Shown here: positions 8,399 through 17,055 of the stretch, one piece after another
Position numbering within the stretch: the stretch's first letter is position 1
How the letters are laid out: every line of letters begins with the position of its first letter
NCBI GenBank assembly: GCA_014237395.1
Contig: JABZFP010000018.1
Location: 124,001-188,000 of the forward strand
From: Desulfobacteraceae bacterium
Lineage (GTDB): Bacteria; Desulfobacterota; Desulfobacteria; Desulfobacterales; UBA5852
Reading direction: 5' to 3'
DNA length: 64,000 bases
Notes under the pieces: model-generated
Database searches by the model: none
What the model was told of the DNA's origin: nothing
The model's input: the letters and a program-made list of their open reading frames with translations, nothing else
Position numbers and translations under genes: made by a program

Positions 8399-8514
8399 CG
8401 TCAGTCCTTTCTTTACGTCGAATGCTGACCGGCATTCGGTGATACACGATCGGTTGAAAGCATCGCGGGAATAGCATTGAGAACACCATCACAACCGTTG
8501 GATGCAGGGGGTGT

Positions 8515-9351
8515 TTAATCGCGCTGTTCCTTGACAAGATTGTGAATATCAATCAACGGTTTGATAAATTCTTCGATCTGATCAACGGCGACCTGGCTGG
8601 CCGCATCACATAGCGCCTCCGGCGGGTTCGGATGTGCTTCCACAAAAATGCCATCGACCCCGGCCGCCACCCCCGCACGGGCAATCGTCTTCAGGTACTC
8701 ACGGCTGCTGCCTCGTGGATCTTTGCTGGGGATGCCGTAGCGACGAATACTGTGGGTGATGTCGAACACCACCGGATACCCGATCTGCCGCAATTCATAG
8801 AAACTGCGGGGATCGACGATCAGGTCGTTGTAACCGAACGTATAGCCCCTTTCCGTCAACAGGATATCATGATAGCCGAAGCTTTCGATTTTCTGGACCG
8901 GCTTGATCATATTGGCCGGCGCCAGAAACTGGCCGTGTTTGAGATTGACCGCACGGCCGGTTTTGGCTGCCGATACGACCAGCTCCGTCTGCATGCACAA
9001 ATAAGCCGGGATCTGGATCACATCGGCAACTTCGGCCGTCGGCAGGATCTGTTCGGGAAAATGGACGTCCGTAATAATCGGCACATCAAACGTTTCACGA
9101 ATTTTGGCCAGCAGTTCAAGCCCGTTATCGAGCCCGGGCCCGTGGAAATGCTCTATCGCACTTCGGTTATCTTTCATGAAGGACGACTTGAAGATCAATG
9201 GAAGATCCAGACGCTGGGAGGCCGTCTTCAATCGTTCCGCGGTGTGCATCATGATCGCCTCATCCTCGATGACACAGGGGCCGGAAATCAGAAAAAGTTG
9301 ATCCGCGCCACAGGTCACCGAACCAACCGATACGCAATGTTGAGCTGCCAT
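8515..9351 (-). CDS. kdsA: 3-deoxy-8-phosphooctulonate synthase KdsA
   Basis: Condenses phosphoenolpyruvate with arabinose-5-phosphate to Kdo-8-phosphate. The 278-aa product shows the family motifs ISGPCVIE, FKSSFMKDNRS, GPGLDNGL, ITDVHFPEQ, NLKHGQFLAP, TERGYTFGYNDLIVD and FDITHSIRRYG. The ATG at 9351 was chosen over one at 9372 because an AAAGGAG lies directly before it. It is the first gene of the Kdo block on the minus strand and is divergent from waaA, with 335 bases between them that hold a perfect palindrome. The NLKHGQF segment has Asn and no metal-ligand Cys (as in metal-dependent forms), pointing to a metal-independent enzyme. Confidence 0.95.
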   Translation of the reverse strand: MAAQHCVSVGSVTCGADQLFLISGPCVIEDEAIMMHTAERLKTASQRLDLPLIFKSSFMKDNRSAIEHFHGPGLDNGLELLAKIRETFDVPIITDVHFPEQILPTAEVADVIQIPAYLCMQTELVVSAAKTGRAVNLKHGQFLAPANMIKPVQKIESFGYHDILLTERGYTFGYNDLIVDPRSFYELRQIGYPVVFDITHSIRRYGIPSKDPRGSSREYLKTIARAGVAAGVDGIFVEAHPNPPEALCDAASQVAVDQIEEFIKPLIDIHNLVKEQRD

Positions 9352-9427
9352 GATTCTCCTTTCAATACCCATTGGCGATCCGCCTCACACGACCTGCGGC
9401 ATCGCCCTCGGCATACTGATCCAAAGG

Positions 9428-9449
9428 GTCGATATGGGCCCATATCGAC
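9428..9449. promoter_or_regulatory. Perfect 22-bp palindrome between kdsA and waaA
   Basis: The half-site GTCGATATGGG is followed immediately by its exact complement CCCATATCGAC. It sits about 78 bases upstream of the kdsA start and about 120 upstream of the waaA -35 box. No U-tract follows on either strand, so it is not a terminator. A dimeric regulator site or a cruciform-forming sequence is possible. Confidence 0.6.
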
Positions 9450-9569
9450 ACTACGGGGATCGCCGTTCAATAAGCCAACCGTCCATACCACAAAAACCTT
9501 CCTCCCACAACAAAGACCCCGTGTCAGCGCGGTGCTGCGCAATTGCCTCGGATCGGCGCCGTTTTAAAA

Positions 9570-9598
9570 TTGACAGGCCGTCATCATTTGAATAGGAT
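9570..9598 (+). promoter_or_regulatory. Sigma-70-type promoter for waaA
   Basis: TTGACA at 9570-9575 is a perfect -35 box, followed after exactly 17 bases by TAGGAT at 9593-9598 as -10. Transcription would start near 9605, about 80 bases before the GTG of waaA. The surrounding 50 bases resemble a second promoter region near 52475. Confidence 0.75.
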
Positions 9599-9686
9599 CG
9601 CCCATTTAACAGCTTGCTGAGCGTTGTGGCGGGATTCGTCACAGGACGAAATAACCGATCAGCAAAATTTCTGAAAGACGGCGGCC

Positions 9687-10997
9687 GTGATCCAATCCCA
9701 CTCCGTCCGGGCGGCACTAAAAATATACGAATGGTTATGGCAAGCGGCGACCCCTCTTCTGTGTCGGAATCAAAGGCTCCAAGAAGGTCTGTCACAGCGC
9801 CGCGGGCAACCGTTCCCGCAAGGCCCCTTCGATATCTGGATTCAGGCGGCATCCGCCGGCGAAAGCCATCTGGCCGGGCAGATCCTCGAGCAGATGGGCG
9901 TGCACACCCCCCACCGCATCCTGGTGACCAGCAATACCCGCCAGGGCAAAGATACCATCGATGGCGCCATAAAAAGCCTAACCCCACAGGCGACGCCGAC
10001 ACGCTGGAAGACCGCCTATTTCCCGTTTGACCAGCCGTCACGGATGAAAAGGGCCGTTGAATCCATTCAGCCGCGCATCATGGTGCTTCTTGAAACGGAA
10101 ATCTGGCCGGGATTGATGGATGCCCTGAAAACGGCGGGAATCCCGATCATCATCATCAACGCCCGCATGCAGGCCAAAAGCCTGCACCACTATCAGCTTT
10201 GGCCAACATTCTGGCAGGCATTGGCTCCCGACCGTATCCTGGCGGTCAGCACCGAAGACGCCGACCGGTATGGGCGCCTTTATGGCGCCGCGCATGTGTC
10301 GGTCATGCCGAACATGAAATTTGATCGAATTCGCTCCAAGACGGATAGCGTACAACCTAATCCCGTGGGAGAATTGATTCCACCGGACGCTTCTTTTGTC
10401 GTACTGGGGTCCATACGCAAGGAGGAGGAAGACGCTGTCGATCGGATGATAGGCTATCTCCTCGATCGGCGGCCGGACATTCTGATCGGTTTGTTTCCCC
10501 GGCATATGCACCGCATTTCCGCTTGGCAGCAACGGCTCAAAGCCGCTGGTATCCCCTGCCATATGCGGTCGCAACTTGCTTCTGCGGTAAACGCCAAATC
10601 CGTCATTTTATGGGATGTTTTTGGCGAGCTAACGGATGCTTATGCCCACGCAACCGGCGTATTTGTCGGCGGCACGCTGGCCCCTTTGGGGGGGCAAAAT
10701 TTTTTGGAACCGCTGACCTGCGGGCTTGCCCCGACCATCGGCCCTTCATGGACAACCTTTAATTGGGTCGGCCGGGACCTCTTTGACAAAGGCCTCGTTC
10801 GTGTCGCTGACAACTGGCGCCATGCCGCCGATACCCTTCTCGAAACGATGGCCGTATCCCTTGACCGGGAGGAAGTATTGATCAGGCTTGACAGGTACCT
10901 GGCAGAACGACGGGGCGGCACCGCAATCGCCGTAGAGGCAATTGAAGCGCTTCTGCGCGACCATCAGCCGGCTGCCAGGCACAGAGGCTGCCGTTGA
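9687..10997 (+). CDS. waaA: Kdo transferase WaaA (KdtA)
   Basis: Transfers Kdo from CMP-Kdo to lipid IVA at the inner membrane, the step linking lipid A to the core. The 436-aa product has the catalytic-base region IQAASAGESHLA (Glu59), the ETEIWPGLMDAL segment, the PNMKFDR motif before the C-terminal domain, and the C-terminal VGGTLAPLGGQNFLEPL motif characteristic of WaaA/GT30. The start is a GTG at 9687; no other start between the promoter and the conserved region fits better. The downstream heptosyltransferase begins 30 bases after its stop, indicating one operon. Whether it adds one or two Kdo residues cannot be told from sequence. Confidence 0.95.
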   Translation: MIQSHSVRAALKIYEWLWQAATPLLCRNQRLQEGLSQRRGQPFPQGPFDIWIQAASAGESHLAGQILEQMGVHTPHRILVTSNTRQGKDTIDGAIKSLTPQATPTRWKTAYFPFDQPSRMKRAVESIQPRIMVLLETEIWPGLMDALKTAGIPIIIINARMQAKSLHHYQLWPTFWQALAPDRILAVSTEDADRYGRLYGAAHVSVMPNMKFDRIRSKTDSVQPNPVGELIPPDASFVVLGSIRKEEEDAVDRMIGYLLDRRPDILIGLFPRHMHRISAWQQRLKAAGIPCHMRSQLASAVNAKSVILWDVFGELTDAYAHATGVFVGGTLAPLGGQNFLEPLTCGLAPTIGPSWTTFNWVGRDLFDKGLVRVADNWRHAADTLLETMAVSLDREEVLIRLDRYLAERRGGTAIAVEAIEALLRDHQPAARHRGCR

Positions 10998-11027
10998 AGA
11001 TGGCCCATTGAGAAACCTTGGGGATAT

Positions 11028-12041
11028 ATGCGCATTCTGATCGTTCAAACCAGCTACCTGGGAGACACCATCCTGTCCACCCCGGTTATTGCCGCCGTGC
11101 GCCAGCTTTATCCCCAAGCGAAGCTGTGGATGATGACCACACCGGCGGCAACCGGACTCGTAGCACGTGACCCTTTATTGGAAGGGGTCATCGCCTTCGA
11201 CAAACGCCAACAGGCGGCCGGACTGATCGGCCTTGTGCGCATGGGTCGCTATTTGCGGGGGATGCAGTTCGACCGGGTTTATGCCCTGCAGCGATCCTAC
11301 CGCACCGCCCTGACGCTGCTGGCAAGCGGCATTCCCCACCGCACTGGATTCCAAAATGCCAAGCTGTCCTTTATCTATCACGCCAAAGGCATCCGCACAC
11401 CTTCCGATCACGACGTCCTGCGCAATTTATCGCTCTTAATGGGCGAGGCCCCCGTTTCCGAATTCGACACCCGGCTCAGACTTTTTCCCCCGCCCATCGA
11501 AGAACTCGGGCCCGCTGCAAAAGGAATTCTGAAGCAGGACAAACCCCTTGTACTTCTGGTTCCGGGCAGTGCCTGGGCGACTAAAATGTGGTATTGGAAA
11601 CACTATCGCACCGTGGCCGGCCATTTTATCGATCAAGGCTATACCGTTGCCCTGCTGGGGGGACCGGCCGACCGGGTGGTCAATCAACAGGTCGCCCAGA
11701 ATCTGCAAATCATCGATTTGGCCGGGGAGACATCCGTTGCCGATGCCATGGCGATCGTCCAAAACGCGCGCCTCATGATCTGCAACGACAGTATGGCGCT
11801 TCATATGGCATCCGCTTTTCGCATCCCCTGCGTGGCCGTCTTCTGCGCCACCTGCCCTTCCTTTGGTTTCGGTCCCTGGCAGAACCCAAGGGCTGTCGTT
11901 GTTGAAAAGCAAGGACTGGCCTGTAAGCCCTGCGCCCGGCATGGCGGCCACACCTGCCCCACCGGGACGCGCGCCTGTATGGAGTCGCTGTTGCCGGAAG
12001 AAATTTTGGCGGCTGCAAACAAGGTTTTGACGTTGTCATGA
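11028..12041 (+). CDS. waaF: LPS heptosyltransferase, WaaF (heptosyltransferase II) type
   Basis: GT9-family enzyme that adds a heptose to the inner core. The 337-aa product starts MRILIVQTSYLGDTILSTPV, has the nucleotide-sugar region VLLVPGSAWATKMW, and the C-terminal NDSMALHMASAFRIPCVAVF motif with the FGFGPW stretch usual in WaaF of this lineage. A cluster of cysteines near the end (CKPCARHGGHTCP) is a common feature of these proteins. Its stop overlaps the next gene by 4 bases (ATGA). The assignment as the second rather than the first heptosyltransferase rests on overall resemblance. Confidence 0.88.
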   Translation: MRILIVQTSYLGDTILSTPVIAAVRQLYPQAKLWMMTTPAATGLVARDPLLEGVIAFDKRQQAAGLIGLVRMGRYLRGMQFDRVYALQRSYRTALTLLASGIPHRTGFQNAKLSFIYHAKGIRTPSDHDVLRNLSLLMGEAPVSEFDTRLRLFPPPIEELGPAAKGILKQDKPLVLLVPGSAWATKMWYWKHYRTVAGHFIDQGYTVALLGGPADRVVNQQVAQNLQIIDLAGETSVADAMAIVQNARLMICNDSMALHMASAFRIPCVAVFCATCPSFGFGPWQNPRAVVVEKQGLACKPCARHGGHTCPTGTRACMESLLPEEILAAANKVLTLS

Positions 12042-12730
12042 ATACCCTGACCTACCAAATGTACCATGGGTATCACATCGGCACGGACCAAACCCTTAGC
12101 GCCCGCCAGCTGCATCAATTGCGGATATGCTTTGAAAAACCAGCGCTGCCGGCAGGGGAAGTGCTCGCCGGCCGTCAGGGGGCGACGATCGCCCATCTGG
12201 AAAACATGGGATCGGTGGCGGTCAAACACTATGTGCGTGGCGGCCTGATCCGGCATGTCAACCACTGCGCCTATGTCAATTGGCCGTGCACCCGGGGTGA
12301 GAAAGAATTTCGCTGGCTGGCAACGGTCCGTCAACTTGGCCTTGCCGCCCCACGACCACTCGTCTTTGCATCCACCGGCCGGTTCGTTGGGCAATGCTGG
12401 CTGGTCACGGCGGCCATCCCCCGTCCTTACCCATTAACCCAGATCAGCCAACAGCAGGATGACCGGCGGCAGGCGATCTACGGTTTACTGGCGAAACAGA
12501 TTGAGACCCTGATTCGGCAGCGGATCTGGCATCGGGATTTGCATCCGGGCAACGTCCTGGTGGACGAAAACGGCACGCCACATATCATCGACTTTGACAA
12601 GGCGCGCTATCTTAACAATCGCCGCCTGCTCGCGGTAAGGTATCGCAAGCGCTGGACGCGGGCTATTGCCAAGTATGGCCTGCTGACGGAACTGGAAGAT
12701 GTTATGAAAAGAGCGACCACAGCGACCTGA
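12038..12730 (+). CDS. KdkA-like Kdo/LPS kinase
   Basis: A 230-aa kinase-fold protein of the Kdo kinase (KdkA)/WaaP superfamily. It has a textbook loop IWHRDLHPGNVLVD (Asp167) and HIIDFDKAR as the metal-binding segment; DFDK is the form typical of KdkA. The N-lobe Lys is in VAVKHYVRGG. ATGA overlap with waaF shows tight coupling in the waaA-waaF-kinase-GT9 operon, supporting an inner-core substrate, most simply Kdo added by WaaA. A hairpin (TGACCC, loop TATC, GGGTCA at 12728-12743) covers the stop codon. The exact acceptor is inferred. Confidence 0.85.
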   Translation: MNTLTYQMYHGYHIGTDQTLSARQLHQLRICFEKPALPAGEVLAGRQGATIAHLENMGSVAVKHYVRGGLIRHVNHCAYVNWPCTRGEKEFRWLATVRQLGLAAPRPLVFASTGRFVGQCWLVTAAIPRPYPLTQISQQQDDRRQAIYGLLAKQIETLIRQRIWHRDLHPGNVLVDENGTPHIIDFDKARYLNNRRLLAVRYRKRWTRAIAKYGLLTELEDVMKRATTAT

Positions 12731-12811
12731 CCCTATCGGGTCACACGCGCTGTCTGTCAGAACCGCATCATTTGGTGCACCGGGCCAGATGCAAATAAAA
12801 ACCCTATTCCG

Positions 12812-13876
12812 ATGGTAACGATGCCTGCAACTAAACATTTTGGACCAACACCAACCAACGCGTCGATCCTGCTGATTCTAATGGGATCTCTCGGGGACCT
12901 TGTCCGCGGCCTCTGTCTGCCCGGAGAAATCAAGCAACACTGGCCGGATACAACCCTCACATGGCTGGTCGAACCCAGTTGGAAATCCCTGGTCGAAAAC
13001 CACCCCCTGATTGACGAGGTGATCGTCTTTGATCGACCGCGGGGCCTGGCCGCCGTCAACACCCTTTACCAAAATCTCAAAACCCACCATTTCGACATCA
13101 CCCTGGACCTGCAACGCCATTTTAAAAGCGGCCTTTTCTCACTGCTGTCGGGAGCGCCAATCAGAGTCGGCGTCCACCCACACAACGCCAAGGAATTCAA
13201 CTGGCTCTTCAACAATCATCACCTTTCCTATTTCAGTAACCAGCGCCCCAAACTCGACCACTACCTGAAATTTATCGAATATTTGGGGGGAACCCCTTCT
13301 GGAACACCTGATTTCGGATTTTCGCTCTTAGAGGCCGAGCAACTCCCGGAAAGTCTGTCCTCGCAACTACCGCAATCTTTTATCGTGGTGGTTATGGGAT
13401 CGTCCTGGTTATCCAAGGATTGGACCTATGACGGCTACCAGGAGTTGCTGCGTCAAATTTTGACAAAGGACGGGCACGGGGTCGTGCTGGTGGGGGATCG
13501 ATCACAAACAGCGCCGGCCAGCGCGCTTGAAAAAGAGCTTCAATCCGACCGTTTGTTGAATTTCGCCGGCCGGACATCCCTCTTGGAACTCGTGGCCATT
13601 CTCAAAAAAGCCGCGGCCTGCGTCGGGCCTGATTCCGGACCGGGACATTTATCGGCAGCGGTGGGCACACCCTACGTGGCCCTGTTTGGCCCTACCGACC
13701 CGGCCCGGGTCGCGCCATTCCGTTGCCTTCCTTTCGTCGTTCAGGCCAAAAACGATTGTGAGGGGTGCTATCGCAAGACATGCGACTATAAAGGATCCAA
13801 CTGCATGGCAGAGATCACGGCTGACATGGTCATGGGCAAACTCGAGCAGGCATTGGCGGCCGGCAAACTGTTCTGA
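12812..13876 (+). CDS. LPS heptosyltransferase, GT9 family (WaaC-like)
   Basis: A 354-aa GT9 enzyme, probably heptosyltransferase I. It shows LLILMGSLGDLVRGLCLP at the start, the SWLSKDWTYDGYQEL region where the nucleotide-sugar site begins, and the C-terminal GPDSGPGHLSAAVGTPYVAL and FGPTDPARVAPF motifs. A CEGCYRKTCD cysteine cluster lies near the end as in many GT9 proteins. The start at 12812 or an ATG three codons later are both possible. With the WaaF-like gene it completes a two-heptose inner core. It converges with the carbamoyltransferase, 17 bases apart. Confidence 0.85.
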   Translation: MVTMPATKHFGPTPTNASILLILMGSLGDLVRGLCLPGEIKQHWPDTTLTWLVEPSWKSLVENHPLIDEVIVFDRPRGLAAVNTLYQNLKTHHFDITLDLQRHFKSGLFSLLSGAPIRVGVHPHNAKEFNWLFNNHHLSYFSNQRPKLDHYLKFIEYLGGTPSGTPDFGFSLLEAEQLPESLSSQLPQSFIVVVMGSSWLSKDWTYDGYQELLRQILTKDGHGVVLVGDRSQTAPASALEKELQSDRLLNFAGRTSLLELVAILKKAAACVGPDSGPGHLSAAVGTPYVALFGPTDPARVAPFRCLPFVVQAKNDCEGCYRKTCDYKGSNCMAEITADMVMGKLEQALAAGKLF

Positions 13877-13893
13877 TCGGAACCCCTGGCAGC

Positions 13894-15621
13894 CTATTTT
13901 GCTTTTCGCACCAGAAGATCCTCGATGAAAAGATACTGGAGATCCGATCCGTAAAACATGTCCAACGCATCGCCGGGCGTACACACGATGGGCTCGCCCC
14001 GTCTGTTGAGCGACGTATTCAAAACGACCGGCACACCGCGCAGCTTCTCCAGTTCCTCAATGAGAGCATAGTAGCGCGGGTTGGTGGCCTGGGTTACCAC
14101 CTGCGCCCGGGCGGTGCCGTCCATATGGACCACCTCCGGGATACGCGTCTTCCAGTGTTCGGCAACGGTAAACGCAAACGTCATGTAAGGGGCCGGATGC
14201 CCCGTCTGTAGAATTTCTTCGGCGGCCCGATCCAGAATGCTTGGGCAGAAGGGACGCCAGCGTTCACGATATTTGATCTGGGCGTTGATCCGATCGGCGA
14301 TCCCGGGTTGGCTGGGATCACCTAAAATACTGCGGTTGCCCAACGCGCGCGGGCCAAATTCCATGCGGCCCTGAAACCAGGCCACAGGGTGGCCCTGGGC
14401 CAGCAGACGGGCCGCCGCCTGGGGGGCATCGGGAACTTGCTCAAATATCGGCTTTTCCGGATGCGATTCGCAGGCCCTGCGACCGTCTTCGGTCGAAAAG
14501 GATGGTCCCAGGTACACATGCTCCTGTTTGGCAATCGCGTCTCCCATTTCATGGGCCACGTAGGATGCCGCACCCACAGCCGTTCCGGCGTCGCTGGCGG
14601 CCGGCTGTACAAAGAGTTCATGGACGTGCGGCAGATCGATGATCCGCTGGTTCAATTTAACATTGAGGGCCACCCCACCCGCAAAACACAGCTTGCCGGT
14701 TTCGCGCAGGATATCGCCCAGGTAGGTTTCGATCAGCTGCAGGGCCACATCTTCCAGCAGTCTCTGCATACTGGCGGCGTAGTCCACATAGGGATCGTCA
14801 ATCTCATCCCCTTCCCGCTTGGGCCCCAGCCAGTCCACCAGCTTGGGACTGAAATAAAACCCGAGGCCGTCCTGTTTGTAGCGCCGCAAGCCCACGGTAT
14901 TGACGAGGGTCGTATCCACCGTGAACGAACGCCCGTCGCACTGTATCAGCGGTGAAAAATCATATTTGGTGGGGTCGCCATAAGGGGCCATGCCCATGAC
15001 TTTAAACTCACCGTCCAGCATTTCAAAGCCTAAGTACTGGGTCAAAGCACCGTATACGCCGCCAAGGGAATCCGGGTCGAAAAACTCTTTGATGCAATGA
15101 ATCTGGCCATTTTCCCCGTAACCAAAAAACGTCGTGGCATACTCGCCTTTACCGTCAATGCCCATAATGGCCACTTTCCCGTCAAAACCGCTGAGGTGGT
15201 AGGCGCTGCTGGCATGCGTCAGGTGATGAGGAACCGGGACGAACGGCGTGCGGTCCGGGTCGATCGACAGGTCGCGCATCAGCTTTAAAATGGCATCGCG
15301 ATTGCGGCGAAAATGGCGGTTGCCGTTGAAAATGGCCTGCAACGCACGGTCGGGGGCATACCAGTAGCGTTTGGCAAAATGCCACCGACCGGGATAACGC
15401 AGACCGAATGCGGCAAAAGGAAAGGCCACCGCATCGATATCACCCGGCGCTATACCGGCCACCTCGAGACAATAGCGGGCGGAATGATAAGGCCACTGGC
15501 GTTTGGCGTGTTTATCGCGCAGGAATCGCTCTTCCTCCACTGCGGCGACAAGGCGTCCGTCGACAAAAAGCGCCGCCGATGGATCATGCGTGAGTGACCC
15601 TGATAGACCGAGTACAATCAT
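13894..15621 (-). CDS. O-carbamoyltransferase, NodU/CmcH/TobZ family
   Basis: Transfers a carbamoyl group from carbamoyl phosphate, via carbamoyl-adenylate, to a hydroxyl group of a sugar. The 575-aa protein begins MIVLGLSGSLTHDPSAAL, has the Kae1-like metal-binding HHLTHASSAY (His132, 133, 136), the FAGGVALNVKLNQ phosphate loop, MEFGPRALGNRSIL, and the C-terminal YRERWRPFCPSIL, matching the two-domain family along its full length. It lies downstream of lpxK on the same strand with a 237-base gap, between inner-core and lipid A genes, so an LPS or lipid A sugar is the likely acceptor. It could also act on a secreted glycan. The family call is firm; the target is inference. Confidence 0.9.
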   Translation of the reverse strand: MIVLGLSGSLTHDPSAALFVDGRLVAAVEEERFLRDKHAKRQWPYHSARYCLEVAGIAPGDIDAVAFPFAAFGLRYPGRWHFAKRYWYAPDRALQAIFNGNRHFRRNRDAILKLMRDLSIDPDRTPFVPVPHHLTHASSAYHLSGFDGKVAIMGIDGKGEYATTFFGYGENGQIHCIKEFFDPDSLGGVYGALTQYLGFEMLDGEFKVMGMAPYGDPTKYDFSPLIQCDGRSFTVDTTLVNTVGLRRYKQDGLGFYFSPKLVDWLGPKREGDEIDDPYVDYAASMQRLLEDVALQLIETYLGDILRETGKLCFAGGVALNVKLNQRIIDLPHVHELFVQPAASDAGTAVGAASYVAHEMGDAIAKQEHVYLGPSFSTEDGRRACESHPEKPIFEQVPDAPQAAARLLAQGHPVAWFQGRMEFGPRALGNRSILGDPSQPGIADRINAQIKYRERWRPFCPSILDRAAEEILQTGHPAPYMTFAFTVAEHWKTRIPEVVHMDGTARAQVVTQATNPRYYALIEELEKLRGVPVVLNTSLNRRGEPIVCTPGDALDMFYGSDLQYLFIEDLLVRKAK

Positions 15622-15858
15622 TACGATTTTTCTCCCATTGTTGTCGGCATCACTTCACCCGTTCCATCTTGACATCGTATGGGGAGTGAGTTCTTTCGTG
15701 CTCAATGACGCGTTCACATTCGCTTTTGGCGGTCATCGCTTGATGGCATATAACGATACAGTCATATTTCCCCCAAACGAATGTGCGTTTCTCTACCCAA
15801 TAGGCGATGAGAATGCAAGTCTGTTGCCAATGAGCGTTGTCCTTACCGGCAATCGCTT

Positions 15859-17055
15859 TTAGGGGCCACTTGTTGCTGGCAAACCGAGTTTGCGAGCCAC
15901 GAAATGTTCAAACGCCTCGGCGTAGACTCCTAAATCCATTCGGACCCCGACCACCAGCAAGGGCATATTCCGAAGCCAGGTGGCGTCAAGCTTGACCCTA
16001 TCTTTTTCCGTCGTGACCAACAATTGTGCCCCCTTGCGGCCCGCTTGCCTGGCGATCGCCACGATGTCGTCACGGGAATAGTGGTGGTGATCGGCGAATG
16101 CCGCATATCCCCTCAGCTCGAATCCCATCTCGCAAACCATCTTTTGGAAAGTGTCATTGCGCGCTATGCCTGAAAAGGCAAAAACAGGGCAACCGTGCCA
16201 TTCGTTCATCTGGATTTTGGCCGCCCAACCATCGGAATGCTTTGCGGAAAAATATTCGCTGATGAACGGGGCATGCGCGGCGGCAAAAACCGGACGCCGG
16301 CGATTGTCGCCAGTCAGGCTGCGATTGGTCTGAGAATGCCCCGCAAACCGTTTGGTAATAGCCACTCGCGGACATCGCGTGAGCAGGCAAGCGTCCGCCC
16401 GTGACAGCGATGACAACGGTTCCCTTAAGGTGCCGCGAGGCACCAGATAGCCGTTGCCAAAAGGATGTTGCGCATCCAGCAGGACAATATCGAGATCGCG
16501 CTTCAGGCGCATATGCTGGAAACCGTCGTCAAGAACAATGACCTCCGTTTGGTAGCGCTGCACAGCCCGTCGGCCCGCACGCACGCGATCCCGTCCTACG
16601 ATGACCGGTATGCCCAAGGGCAACAGTTGCTGCGCCATCAAAAAAGGCTCGTCGCCGGCGCTGGAAGGGTCCATGAGAAGGGCATGCCCATTGCTCACGA
16701 CCCCCCCGCCGTTCTTTTCGGCCGAGCCTTTGTATCCGCGACTGACAATCGCCACACGACAGCCAAACCCATGAATTAAACGCGCCATGTACACGCTCAT
16801 GGGCGTTTTTCCGGTCCCGCCCAGGGTTATGTTGCCAATGGAAACGACCTTGCAGGGGAGTCGATGGGACACCCGCCATCGCTTTCGAAACAACCGGGTA
16901 CGGCATTGAACCCCAATCCCATAAAGACTTGATAGGCCTTTCAAGACCACCGCCAAGCGGCGGCTGGCCGACAGATCCTCGTGCATGACCGCCGCAATAG
17001 ACGCCATCAAGCGCGGAGGGCTCTGCCCATCACGTTTTGCCATTTCCGTTTTCAC
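15859..17055 (-). CDS. lpxK: Tetraacyldisaccharide 4'-kinase LpxK
   Basis: Phosphorylates the 4' position of the lipid A disaccharide at the inner membrane. The 398-aa product has the LpxK P-loop GNITLGGTGKTP (residues 74-85), SRGYKG, the SAGDEPFLMAQ region, and VLDDGFQHMRLKRDLDIVLL, all strongly conserved in the family. The first codon is a GTG directly abutting the lptG stop; an ATG four codons later (17043) is the alternative. It is the last lipid A gene of the minus-strand cluster and comes after lptF-lptG. The central part has a variable insert of about 40 residues. Confidence 0.94.
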   Translation of the reverse strand: MKTEMAKRDGQSPPRLMASIAAVMHEDLSASRRLAVVLKGLSSLYGIGVQCRTRLFRKRWRVSHRLPCKVVSIGNITLGGTGKTPMSVYMARLIHGFGCRVAIVSRGYKGSAEKNGGGVVSNGHALLMDPSSAGDEPFLMAQQLLPLGIPVIVGRDRVRAGRRAVQRYQTEVIVLDDGFQHMRLKRDLDIVLLDAQHPFGNGYLVPRGTLREPLSSLSRADACLLTRCPRVAITKRFAGHSQTNRSLTGDNRRRPVFAAAHAPFISEYFSAKHSDGWAAKIQMNEWHGCPVFAFSGIARNDTFQKMVCEMGFELRGYAAFADHHHYSRDDIVAIARQAGRKGAQLLVTTEKDRVKLDATWLRNMPLLVVGVRMDLGVYAEAFEHFVARKLGLPATSGP

